NCBI RefSeq assembly: GCF_016745275.1
Contig: NZ_JADOEP010000009.1
Span: 62,001-126,000, forward strand
Source of the DNA: Enterococcus sp. BWB1-3
Lineage (GTDB): Bacteria > Bacillota > Bacilli > Lactobacillales > Enterococcaceae
Reading direction: 5' to 3'
DNA length: 64,000 nt
In this document: piece after piece, positions 46,401 through 57,000 of the stretch
Position numbering within the stretch: the stretch's first letter is position 1
How the letters are laid out: each line of letters starts with the position of its first letter
Made by a program: the position numbers and the translations under genes
The notes under the pieces: model-generated
Told to the model about the DNA's origin: nothing
The model's input: the letters and a program-made list of their open reading frames with translations, nothing else
The model's database searches: none

Positions 46401-48092
46401 ATTTTTAAAATCAAAAATTGTCGGTTTACAATCAAGTTTGTCAGTAACAGTCCGCTCAATTGTTGACGAGCACAAGACGGCTTTCGCCTGACTATTAGTT
46501 ATCATATAGTTTATCCGTTCAATTGGTGTTGTCGGTGTAATAGGCAGGTATGCTGCTCCTGTCTTCAAAATCCCCAATAGCCCAACAATCAATTCCGGAG
46601 AATGAGCAACGATCAACGCTGCAACATCATTTTTTCCAATCCCAGTTTGTTTTAGCTGATTGGCTACAGCATTTGCCCGCTCGTTCAACTGACTGTAAGT
46701 AATTTGTTCTTCTAAATAATACAAAGCAGTCTTATCTGGATTTTTCAGCACCTGGTTTTCAAATTGATCAATAGGCGAAACAAAATCAGAGGGACTTATC
46801 AACTCTTGGGACCGATTGAACGCTTCTTTGATCTGAAGAAGCTGTTCTTTTTTTAGATACTGAAGTGTAGACACAGGTTCTGCTGGGTGAGTCAAAAGAT
46901 TTTCCAGCAGTACATTAAAATGTTCTGCTAACTGCTGGATCGTCTCTTCCTTAAACAGCCCTGAATGATACTCCCAGTTAATTGTATAGTCTTCAGCATG
47001 TTCAATTAAGGTAATCGTTAAATCAAATTTGGAGACTGCTAATTGAATTTGTTCAATTTTTGCATACTGTCCGCCCATCTGGATCATTTCATCATAACCA
47101 ACTTCATAAGAAAACATCACATCAAAAATCGGATTTTTAGAAGAATATTCTGCAATTTTTTCATATGGAACATCCTGATTTTCAAAGACATCCAAACTCT
47201 TATTTTTGACAGCTTCCAGAATCTCTAAAAAATTTTTTTGATGATCCACTGTTTCAATGATTGGTAAAGTATTTACAAACATTCCAATCATATCTTCTGC
47301 TGAAGGATGACTCCTACCTTCAGCAACAGTTCCAACTACAACTCGGTCTTGACGATTCAATTTGGAAAGAAAAATCATCAGTGTTGTTAAAAACAACGTA
47401 AATCCGGTTGAGCGAGTCTCTTTATTCAGCTCGTCGATCCTCTTTTTGATAGAGCTGTTGATTTTTCGTTCTACATGATGTCCTGCAAACGCTTGATGTT
47501 GATGTTTAAAATCAATCGGCAGTTCTGTTTCCGGCAACGGCTCAAGGAATTCTTCCTGCCAAAACTCTTCTTGCTCTTCAATATCCAAATTATTTTGCCA
47601 AGCAGAAAAATCTTTGTAATGAAGCTCTACCGGCTCCAAGGCATCTCCATCATATAATGCACTAAACTCTTTTAGTAAAATCCCTGTGGAAGCACCATCA
47701 GAAATAATATGATGCGCATCAATCATCAAAAGTGTAAGCCCGTTTTGGTCTTTTCCCAGCCCCATTCGAATCAATGAGTCTTTTTCCAAATCAAATGGAC
47801 GTACAAATTTTTTGATGACCTCCGCACTCGTTTTCCCATCAATCATTTCAACTTGTTGTTTTTTTAAAGGATAGATACACTGTATGAACTTATCCTTTTC
47901 AAGCAAAAAGTTTGTTCGAAGTGATTCATGACGTTCACATAAGTGATTGAACGCTTCATTTAAACGAGAATAATCTAACGCTTTTTCAAATGTTAAAACA
48001 AGCGGCATATTATAGGTAAGACTTGATTCCCGAGATTGTTCAAGTGTAAATATTCGTTTTTGGTTGGAACTCATTAAATACTTTTTACTCAT
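40491..48092 (-). CDS. NRPS subunit 2: C-A-T-E-C-A-T
   Basis: The 2533-aa synthetase has C4 (1-430; HHIISDG at 127), A4 (about 445-930), T4 with GGDS and carrier Ser974, E4 (about 1015-1450; HHLIVDA at 1151, EGHGRE, RTIGWFTSMYP), C5 of the DCL type (about 1475-1890; IPLTSMQEGLLYH, HHIIMDG at 1617), A5 (about 1905-2400) and T5 with GGHS and Ser2475. The A4 pocket reads D-A-W-L-Y-G-L-V, close to a Leu code (DAWLYGAV). A5 reads D-G-F-I-G-A-L-V, for which I know no close match; it is apolar. So it adds D-Leu (probable) and an unassigned residue. It overlaps its upstream gene by 8 nt. Confidence 0.94.
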   Translation of the reverse strand: MSKKYLMSSNQKRIFTLEQSRESSLTYNMPLVLTFEKALDYSRLNEAFNHLCERHESLRTNFLLEKDKFIQCIYPLKKQQVEMIDGKTSAEVIKKFVRPFDLEKDSLIRMGLGKDQNGLTLLMIDAHHIISDGASTGILLKEFSALYDGDALEPVELHYKDFSAWQNNLDIEEQEEFWQEEFLEPLPETELPIDFKHQHQAFAGHHVERKINSSIKKRIDELNKETRSTGFTLFLTTLMIFLSKLNRQDRVVVGTVAEGRSHPSAEDMIGMFVNTLPIIETVDHQKNFLEILEAVKNKSLDVFENQDVPYEKIAEYSSKNPIFDVMFSYEVGYDEMIQMGGQYAKIEQIQLAVSKFDLTITLIEHAEDYTINWEYHSGLFKEETIQQLAEHFNVLLENLLTHPAEPVSTLQYLKKEQLLQIKEAFNRSQELISPSDFVSPIDQFENQVLKNPDKTALYYLEEQITYSQLNERANAVANQLKQTGIGKNDVAALIVAHSPELIVGLLGILKTGAAYLPITPTTPIERINYMITNSQAKAVLCSSTIERTVTDKLDCKPTIFDFKNSSKASITRKQAEATDLSYIIYTSGSTGTPKGVMIENHSLVNLIKWQEKEAEINETSIILQKAIYTFDASVWEIFLALLSGSSLQLLSVEEQDDFGLLLNIFEKNHVTHFLLVPTFLEALLDYTKENSRAAAFATIQAVYIGAEKVTNHLLRKFVEITGKDRSIIRNLYGPTEGTVCATYYRYSEQLDNQDTLIGKPIKGSKIYVMNGQTFCGIDLPGELCIGGEGVARGYLNQPELTAKQFVTLDGEIIYKTGDLGKYRADGSIDYLGRLDNQVKIRGFRVELAEIKQALLQAENVKSAAVVTKKLNGTTHLCAYVVAEITSENVLKEHLKQKLPDYMVPNYFIFLEQLPITANGKLNEKQLPEPVFMHEKNVLKPETEKEELALRLFKEVLQLEQVNLLDSFYELGGDSIKAIRIVSKARELDYQLTVKEIMQAKTIREIAQKMKKHTQQLTQEMVTGTVSPTPVQSFFYSSHLNKPEHFNQSMILQTNQVLNTDYLQEALDGLVYHHDLLRMCVDQSEQKILPWEKGKNYTIHFFQLSEEHMDVSEEIQTIGADFQAKFRFNQSPLLRILVFQSKTAAYVWVQMHHLIVDAVSWQIFIEDLNSSYNQLLKGHELQLPSKTISYLSWSEGLKEAVKSYEISKDLTYWQEINQKVTESTVFDQMNASIQTQTHTFTFTVGKAETEQLRFSANKAFSTELSDLLLTAWTTTLGHFFKRSTVSFTLEGHGRELSDSIGSVDRTIGWFTSMYPLVLMIEDTLPESIKLVKETIRKIPNKGITYGLLTNYTDKIVNEKTDVTFNYLGELGAIQEDEQIFSISEIANINDSASENSIGSPLSINCYLQNDQLVTDLVYAEPFLSADEVSVISEMYQKELSTVINYCVTRGETQKTASDLGELSWSQAEFDTAQERAVEIGNGGIQRIIPLTSMQEGLLYHKLLDETSTSYVIQCSYDVNAEINQTILAQSLIQLGEKHPALKTNILYKDIKEPRQVIYSGRLLESNYYDLSKEEDAEAEYLRFKTADVNRGFDLEKEALFRVTLVEMPECQRLIFTFHHIIMDGWCLSIVLNDWMKLYASLENGNQYVRLAPTEADTIYEEYARTVTALDKEASLAYWETLLEEYETQAGFTGMYPKNDHNAEVRAIFETLSSEETSILQKFANQNSVTMNTIIEAMWGLVLQRYNHTGDVVFGKMVSGRNMPLNGIEQAVGLFINAIPVRVKNKETDPFVTIVQELQKQSIESDAHTYCSLSEIQNRSLLGKELIQTIVVFENYAVQEADNFIDFLGEMEDYREQTSYPISLSVGSSEQLSFKLMFDERLFTTIEAEYILSRVVCGLKELAQNNLLTCGDFSLVSKAEQDKVIWGFNPEKCNNQSYPTILAALKAQADMQPDKIAVVFEETQLTYKQLEVKSTCLAQRLLEAGAKDAAYIGLYCDRTPEMVIGIYGIMKTGAAYIPLAPTLPEERIAYILADSGIEIVADASKTGQPSRFPAVHSVAYTVDELENDSMLTVALPKVEPDDKAYVIYTSGTTGQPKGVTVGHASLMNLVNWQKEYFELDSNQTILQQFSLIFDGSVFELFAGCLTGGTLEIISDEVKNDPDRFLQKLDQKILITVPSLFKMLLEFAEENNRQDEISQLSKVGLAGEATTMALVEKFYQVMTDGQTTLYNLYGPTETTVCASAYQVNNQHYKTVPIGKAVANSQLFVFHQEKLCGIGMLGELCVSGDNLALNYLNNEQITSEKFVENPVMPTEKMYRTGDLVRWQENGELQYVGRIDEQVKIRGFRIELGEIENHLGLIPSIWDTCVITRKINNELVICAYIVTNGNITVPEVKEQLKQTLPDYMVPSFITIMEKLPVTKAGKIDKRALPEPKQEQNSTYEAPRNEMEMMICSLFEEILEVDRVGINDDFFELGGHSLKAVQLANGISKASAVKVPLSDILQEKNVRHLAEKVKKLAVTDSLILESIEIVDDEEL

Positions 48093-51000
48093 CTAAGCAC
48101 TCCTCAGCGGCTTTTAGCAGTGGTTTAAAGACCTTTTTATTTTTTTTCTTGATAATTTTGGCAATATTTTCCACATTTTGTTCTTTCATAATATCTTTTA
48201 ACGACACTCGTAAACTAAATTCTTGCTCAATTCTTCGTGATAATTCCACAGCTTTAAGCGAATAACCGCCAAGCTCAAAGAAATTATCAGTCACTCCAAT
48301 ATCCTCAATGTTCAGCACCTCTTTGAACAATGGCAACAGTTTAGCTTCGTCCTTCGTTTTAGGCGGAACAATCGCCGTATTGTATTCAATCGGTATAGCT
48401 TGTAATGCTTTCTCATCCAGCTTTCCATTATGATTTGCTGGTAACTCTTCAATTTGTTTCATAAAAGTCGGAATCATATAATCTGGAAAGACATCCTTCA
48501 ATTCAGCAGAAATCTTAGAAATATCTATCTGTGTATCACTTATTAAATAGGCACAGATTTGCGGACTGCCCAGACTTTCATTGACAATCACAGCTGCATT
48601 TGAAATAGTTGGCAGTTTTAGAAGCTCTTTTTCGATTTCTTCAATTTCGATTCTAAATCCACGAATTTTAATCTGTTTGTCGATCCGACCAAGATAATGG
48701 ATTCGCCCATATTGATCTACTTTACCTAAATCACCTGTTCGATATAATAATTGACCTTCATTGATCGTACTTTGGAGCATCCTTTCCTCAGTTAAACGCT
48801 CTGATCCTGAATATTGCTTAAAGACACCCATTCCGCCAACACAAATTTCTCCTGCTACATCTATTCCGCACAGCCTGCCTTCATTCATAATATAAACCTG
48901 TGTATTTCTGACAGGTTTCCCAATCGCAATACGATCAGCTAAATCTTCCTGACTTACTTCATGGAAAGTTGCACAAACAGTTGTCTCTGTTGGTCCATAT
49001 AAGTTTGTAATCTTAGTTAAGTTTTGTTTGCCGTTCGTTACTTCTGCATATTTCTCTAATAGCTTCACTGTCAAAGCCTCTGCACCTAAATAGATTTTTT
49101 CCAAACCATCAAATGCATCAGTTAAATTTTCTGCTTTCATATAATCCAAAATAGAATCAAAAACGGTCGGTACCATCAATGTATGTGTAACCTGTTTTTC
49201 TTGAATGATTTGGAGTAATTTTGCATAATCCTGATTCTCTTCTTCTGAGATCATTTGAAGTTTTACTCCTGAAAGTGTTGCTAGGAAGATTTCCCAAACA
49301 GAGGCATCAAAAGAACAAGTAGCTTTTTGTAACACAACACTATGGTCAGTAATATTCCCCTGCTCTTTTTGCCATTCAATTAAATTAATCAAACTACTGT
49401 GCTTGATTTCAACACCTTTAGGATGTCCTGTACTGCCTGATGTATAGATGATATACGCACAATCTTCAGCCGTACCGTCCAAAGGTAAATTCTCTTCTAT
49501 TCTATCTTCAGCTGAAACAAAAATTGTTTTTAGATTTGATCGCTGAACTTCTTCATTCGTCAAGATTACTTTTGTATGACTGTTTTCTAAAATATATTCA
49601 ATTCGTTTATTCGGTAATTCGACATCTATTGGCAGATAAGCTGCTCCAACTTTTAAAACACCATAAATTGATGCAACAAATTCGATTGAACGATGAAACA
49701 GCAATCCAACTACATCTTGTCTGCGGACCCCTGACTCTTTTAATTTTTTGGCAACGCCATTCGCCATTTGATTCAATTCCGCATAAGTGACCTCTTTGTC
49801 CCCAATGCCAACTGCAATGCGGTCAGGGTATTTCTTTACATTTTCCTCAAACCAGGAAGCAGCTGTTTCGTGTTGTAACAGCGTCAATGATTGTGTATTA
49901 AATGTATGACACAATTTTTTTTCTTCGACTGGATCAATCATTGAAAGCTCACTTAATGAACGATTCGACTCTTCAAGTACATGGGTAAGTAGCATCACAA
50001 AGTGTTCTAATGCTTTTTTCATAGTCTCTTCTTTATACAACTTGAAGTCATAGTCAAAATTTAGCAGAACCTTTTCAGGATGCTCTTTGACCGTCAATGT
50101 CAAATCAAATTTTGCTGTAGTATTGGGCAGTTCATAATGCCGCAGCACTGCATTGTCTAATAAATATTCCTGATCCTCCAATTTTTCATAAGAAAACATA
50201 ATATCAAAAATTGGGTTGCGTGTTTGACTTGATTGAATTCCAAGTTTTTCGACTAATTTTTCAAATGGATAATCTTGATTTTTAAATACGTCAAAGAAAT
50301 TAACTTGTACGTCTTTAACAAACGCAGCAAATGAACGTTCCGGATTAATTTCTTGTTTCAAAACAACTGTATTTACAAACATACCCAGCATATTCTCTAG
50401 ATCGGGATGATTTCTTCCTGAAATAGCTGTTCCTATAATAATCTCTTCTTTTCTCGTATACTTTGAAAGTAGTAAGTCAAAAATAGCTGTATAAAAAATA
50501 TAGTTTGTGATGCCGTGCTTCTTTCCAAAATCTTGAATTTGTTCTTTTACACTCGCCGGAAGAGTAATAGATACACTATTTCCGATAAAGTTTGCATCAG
50601 AGCCTCTAACAAAATCAGTTGGAAATTCCGTATTGAGTTCCGCATCTGCCAATTTGTTCAGCCAAAAATTCTCTTGTTGCTGGAGATCTAACTGGTTTTT
50701 CCAAGAGCTATAGTCTTTGTACTGAATTTTTATATCCCTTCCTTGTTCACCGTTATACAACGCAGTAAGTTCATTAACAAAGATCGGAATTGATTCACCA
50801 TCAAAAATAGTATGGTGAAAATCAACTACCAAAGCATGCTCATTGGGTGAGAAAGTAAAAACATGTCCTCTGAGTAATGGTCCTTCAGCTAAATCAAATG
50901 GCTGAATAAAATCAAAAACTGCTTGATTTAATGTATCTTTTTTAATCGTTGAAACGGATATTGGAATCGCAGCTTCATCAGCAATCGTCTGGAAATAGTT

Positions 51001-54000
51001 CCCGTCTTTAAAGATGAATGAGGTTCTCAGTATTTCATATTTTTCACTTAGCAGCTTCATTGAATGTTTCAAAGTGTCGAGTGAATACGATCCTTCAATC
51101 ATTAACACAACTGGAATGTTATAAGTTGTGCTGTTTGTTACTGCTTCTTCTACCAATAAAATACGATTTTGTGCTGAACTCGTCACTAAACTGTTCCCTT
51201 TTTCAATCGGCTGGTAAGCTTCTCCCAGTTGTAATTTTTGGGCAATTTTCTCAACAGTTCGTGCTGTCATAATTTCTTCTAAAGATAGTTTAATTCCTGT
51301 TACAGCTGCAAGTTTAGTCGACAACTGCATAACTTTTAATGAGTGACCGCCCAGCGCAAAGAAATCATCTTTCACTCCAACTTTATCAAAAGCTAAAATA
51401 TCAGAAAATGTATCACAGACAATACGCTCTGTTTCATTACGTGCCGCTGCAAATCCAGGCTCCTCTATTTTTTCCGGAGCAGGCAACACTGATTTATCGA
51501 TCTTTCCATTTTTATTAAGCTTAAATTTCTCCATGTTCATGATTACTTTCGGAACCATATAATGCGGCAGTTTTACTATCAAATCATGACGAACTAATTC
51601 AATATCTGCTGTACCTTCAAATTGAACGTACGAGCAAATCTCTTTTTGACCATTTTCCTCAAAAATAATCGTTATTGCATTACTTACATAAGGGAATTGT
51701 TTGATTACAGTAGTGATTCCCTCCAGCTCTATTCTAAAGCCTCTAATTTTCACTTGATCGTCAATACGTCCAAGATAGTCAATCGAACCATTCTCAAGCC
51801 AACGCACAAGATCACCTGTTTTATACAATCGTTCATTAGATTCTGAAATAACAAATTTTTCATCTGTGCTCTCTTTTAAATTCAAGTATCCTGCTGCTAC
51901 TCCAGCACCGCCAAGGTAAAGTTCGCCTGGAATCCCTATTCCACACAACCGACCGTCTTTCATTACATAGGCAGTGGTATTTGAAATTGGTTTCCCTATA
52001 GGTACAATCGTTTCTATTTCATAATCAAGTTCTTCAAATAAAGAGAATGTCGTATTCTCAGTCGGTCCATAAATATTGCAGATGCTTACACTTGGATTAA
52101 ATTTCTTAAATCGCTTGATTGGTGCAGAAACAATTTTCTCTCCGCCGACAAGAATTCGTTTAAGTGTGCTGAATGCTTTCGGATAAAGCTCAACAATATT
52201 TACAAATAATGCTGTAGTAATAAATAATGTGTTGATTTTGTTCATTTGGATCACTTCTTCAAGCCGTTCGGGATCAAGTAAAACATTTGTCGTCGTCATG
52301 AACAGCTCGCCGCCATTTAATAACGCACCCCAAATTTCAAAAGTGCAGGCATCAAATGTCAGTGAGCCGGTTTGTAAAATACGGCTATCATTAAATTCAA
52401 CATAGTTTGTATTTTTAACCAATCTCAAAATATTTTTGTGTGTAATCATAACCCCTTTTGGAACACCTGTTGTACCTGAGGTATAGATAACATAGGCTAA
52501 ATCTTCTGCATCAATTTGAGGCAGTTCTCCTTTGGTTGTCCCTTCATCAAATGCATCTGGTGTGATTACTTTATAGTTTTCCACTAATTGCTGATCATTT
52601 ATTTGCTGACTCGGATCACAAATCACTTTACATTTGGCAGCATCAAGAATGAACGCGGTTCTTTCTAACGGATTATTCACATCAATCGGCAAATAAGCTG
52701 CACCTGCTTTTAAAATACCTAAAAAGAAGATGATCGTTTCTACTTTACGATCAGCCACCACTGCAACTAAATCGCCTTTAATGATACCAACAGCTTTTAA
52801 GTTATACGCTAAATTTGTCGAAAGCCGGTCAAGCTGTTCATAGCTTACCGTAATTCCTTCAGAGGACACTGCTGCTTGTTTTTGATGCATCGGCAAGATA
52901 CTATTAAATAGATCGATAACTGATTTCTTATCAGGAAAATCCTCTTTCGTTTGGTTGAATCCTTTTTCAATCTGAATACGCTGTTCAGCGGTAAGAAAAT
53001 CACAGGTTGAAATCTGCTGCTGCGGTGCAGCTGCAACCGATTTAAGCATTTGACAAAAATGAGTCAAAATATGCATTGCCCCTTGCTCTGAATATTTTTT
53101 ACTATCAAACAGTAAACTAATTGCAAAGGTCTCACCTTCTTGAATAGATAATGTAAGGTCGTAATTCGTCTCTTCTCTAATTCTTTCTAGCGTAAATAAG
53201 GGTGCTTGTATTCCAGCTTGAGAAGCATCCTCATAATTTTCAAAGGCAACAATTGTCTGAATCAATTTATTTCCTAATTTATTCTCATTTTGAATTTCAC
53301 TCAGTGGATATAAATCATAGTTTCCGCTTTGATTCAGTTGTTCTTGTAAATTAGCAGCAATCGTTGCAAATGTCTCATCCTTTGCATTTTTTACACGAAC
53401 AGGAATAGTGTTGATAAATAATCCGACTTTATCCTCAATATTGCTGATTGGACTATTTCTTCCTGAGACAACTTGTCCAAAAACAACATCCTCAGTGTTC
53501 GTATAGTTTTGCAATAAAATACCCCAAGCAGATTCAAAAACAGTATTGACTGTCACATTTAATTCTTTTGCTAAAGAACGAATCTGTTGTGTTACATGCA
53601 GATCAAGTATTTGACCCACTTTATTTTCTTTTGCCTCAACAGTGGTGACCGTTGTCGGTGAAATGTCGGCAATGGTTGTATAGTCCTCTAATAAAGTCTT
53701 CCAGTATTCTTTAGATGCACGAATATCCATATTTTCCAAATAATGAACATGCTCAGCGTGAGTATAGTCTGGTTCAAATTCTGCCTTGATATTTTTATCA
53801 CTTTCACCTGCGAGTAACCGATCATAAAAAGATTTTATGTCCGACAATAAAATCGAATTACACCAGCCATCCATAATAATGTGATGGAAAGTCATAATCA
53901 TCTTAACGCTGCTTTGGCTGATCTTGACCAACTTTACACGAAATAGTGCATCATTTTCAAAATCAAAACCACCTTGAACGTCCTCTTGTTCAAGCCTTTT

Positions 54001-57000
54001 CAGCTCTTGCTCCTTAGCTGTCGCCTCTGATAAATCAATCATTTCGCAGTCACAAACAGCAAACTGGCGAATCACTTGCCTAGGTATACAAACATCCTTA
54101 TAAATAACGTCCGTTCTTAAAGCACTATGCTTTTGTACAAGCAAATCAAGTGCTCGTTTAAATAATGATAAATCAATCATGCCTAATTCATAGGTCGACT
54201 GAACAATATATGCACTGGCTGATGCTGCCTTTTGCTCATGGAACAACAGCCCCTCTTGAAGAGGCGTCAGTGGATAGATTTTTTCAATATATGCATTCCG
54301 TGTTGTGAATGCTGCTTCTACTTTTCTAAATTCTTCTTCATCCCATGCTGTCTCGCCAAAATCAGAGGCTGTTTTTTCAGCGCCTACTTTATTTAGACAA
54401 TGATTGACAATAGTTGTTAATTCCTTTTCGAACACTGTCTTAAGTTCCTTGATTAAGGACTCGCTGCATTGAGATTTATCATAAATAAAAACAAACGAAA
54501 TGATTCCATTATTCAACGAACCATCAATAGAAATAGGTGTTCCAAAATGATTATTTTCAGAAATTTGAGCACCATACTCTACTGTATTTATTTGTATATT
54601 ATAGTCAGAAGCTTCTTTTTCAAAATCACCAAGATAATTAAATGTTATTTCTGTCTGGACACCGGCAAAGGTCTCATCGTAGCAATTTAGAACACTATAG
54701 CCCAATCCATGATTGGGAATACGGCGTAGATTTTCCTTCACCTTTTTGATATCTTCTTGTAATTTTCTGCCAATTTCTGTACAAACAACAGGATAAATCG
54801 TTGTAAACCAACCAATCGTTCTGTCAATATGAATTGGCGTATGAATCGGCTCACGTCCGTGCCCTTCCATTCGAATACCGATAGTATCAGCATTTGTCAA
54901 GTTTCTTACGGTTCTAAAAAGTGCCGTTACAAGCAAATCATTGATTTCTGTATTGTATGATTGGTTTGAATGAAAAATAAGATTTTTCGTCAATTCTTCA
55001 GATAATGATATCTCGTCATATCCAGTTCCCTGCTGATCTTGCGGCGTACACAAAATCGCATCAGATTGGTTAACTTGTTTACTGATACTATCCCAGTACA
55101 AACGCTCTCTTTCCAGCATCTCTGATTTGCTGAATTCTTCCAATGTTCGACACCATCTAGAAAATGATGCTGTTTTCAATGGCAGCTGAATTACTTTTTT
55201 CTCCAGTAATTGTCTGTAAGCTGTGTTAATATCCTCAACTAAAATACGCCAAGAAATACCATCCACCATTAAGTGATGAACAATCAAAGAAATATAATTC
55301 TTTTGGTCTGTCCTGAAAATGACTGCCTTAATTAATGGTCCCTCTGCTAAATTTAACGTTGATTGAACCTGATCACTTATGCTTTTCATCTGTTCAAAAA
55401 CAAATGACTCTTCACTATCAGCTAAATCAAACATTAGCAGTTCAAAAATAGTTGGATTGTCTGGTTCTTTAATGATCTGTTCTCCATTTTTATATACAGC
55501 TCTCAATAAATCATGGTGATTACAAACTGCCGCTAGTGCTGCTTCAAAATCTGCTGCTCTCAGTTCTTCACATTCCAACAAAAATGTTTGGTTAAAATAG
55601 GCCGGCTCTGGAAGATTACTGTCAAAAAAGTATTTTTGAATAGGAGACAATGGACTGACACCAACGATCGTCGGCTCCAATATTTCAGACTGAATCGATT
55701 TGATATGCGGAGCTATACTGCTGATATTTTTCTCAGCCATAATTGTCGGAACACTCAATTCATAACCTGACTCCCGCAATCTTGAAACAATTCTAATTGC
55801 TTTGATAGAATCACCGCCGACTTCAAAGAAATTATGATTGCAGCCAATATTATCGTTATTTAATACACTAGAAAATGCAGAAATAAGTACACGTTCTTTT
55901 TCCGTTTTAGGTTGAATAATTACTCTAGAATCAATCATTAATTCTTCTTCAACAGCAGGAAGCTGACTTTTATCTAATTTCCCATTATTATTTACTGGCA
56001 GCACTTCGATGCGTACAAACCTTTTGGGCACCATATATAGCGGCAGTTTCTTCTCTAAATACTCTTGCAGTTGTGTTTCTTGATAATTTTCTTTGGAAAC
56101 AAAATAAGCAATCAATTGATTTTTTTCAGAAACAATTACCGCAGCATCATCGATCTTTGGATAGTCAGCTAAAATATTTTTTATTTCACTTAATTCAATT
56201 CTTAGCCCATTAATTTTTACTTGCTCGTCAATTCGTCCTAAGTATTCTAAATTCCCATTTTCCTGCCATTTTGCCAAATCACCTGTTCTATATATTTTTC
56301 CAGGTAGACCAAAATAATTGTCAACAAATTTTTCTTTTGTCAGATCCGGTCGATTCAAGTACCCTCTTGCTACACCCAATCCACCGATACATAGTTCTCC
56401 TGATTCATTTACTCCACAAATTTTATTTCCATTCATGATATAAATTATCGCATTATCGATACCTTTACCAATTGATACACTAGACTGGTCTCCCAATTCT
56501 GCTAAATGAAAATATGTTGATCCAATTGAAGCTTCTGTTGGACCATAAAGATTGTAAATGTTCTCTTTTTCTAAAGAGGTCAATCGGCAAATTTTTCTAA
56601 CTAAAGGCTCTTCCAATTTTTCTCCAGCAATGTAGAGTATCTTTAAACAGGATAAGTATGCTTGTTTTTCTACCTCAGCTGCATAATCTAAAAGGACTGA
56701 AAGTACTGTTGGGATCATAACCATATGGGTTACCTGATTCTTTTGAATAATATCTAATAGCAGACTAAAATTATTATTCTCCTGATCAGTTAATAATTGT
56801 AATTTCACTCCACCCAGAAGCCCCAAAAAAATTTCTCCAACTGCTGCATCAAAAGAACAAGTCGCTTTTTGAAGCATAACACTATCTTCATCAAATTTTG
56901 CTGTTTTTAACTTCCATCTTATAAAATTCACCAATCCTTTGTGCTCAACCATAACACCTTTAGGATTGCCGGTTGTTCCCGATGTATATATCACATACGC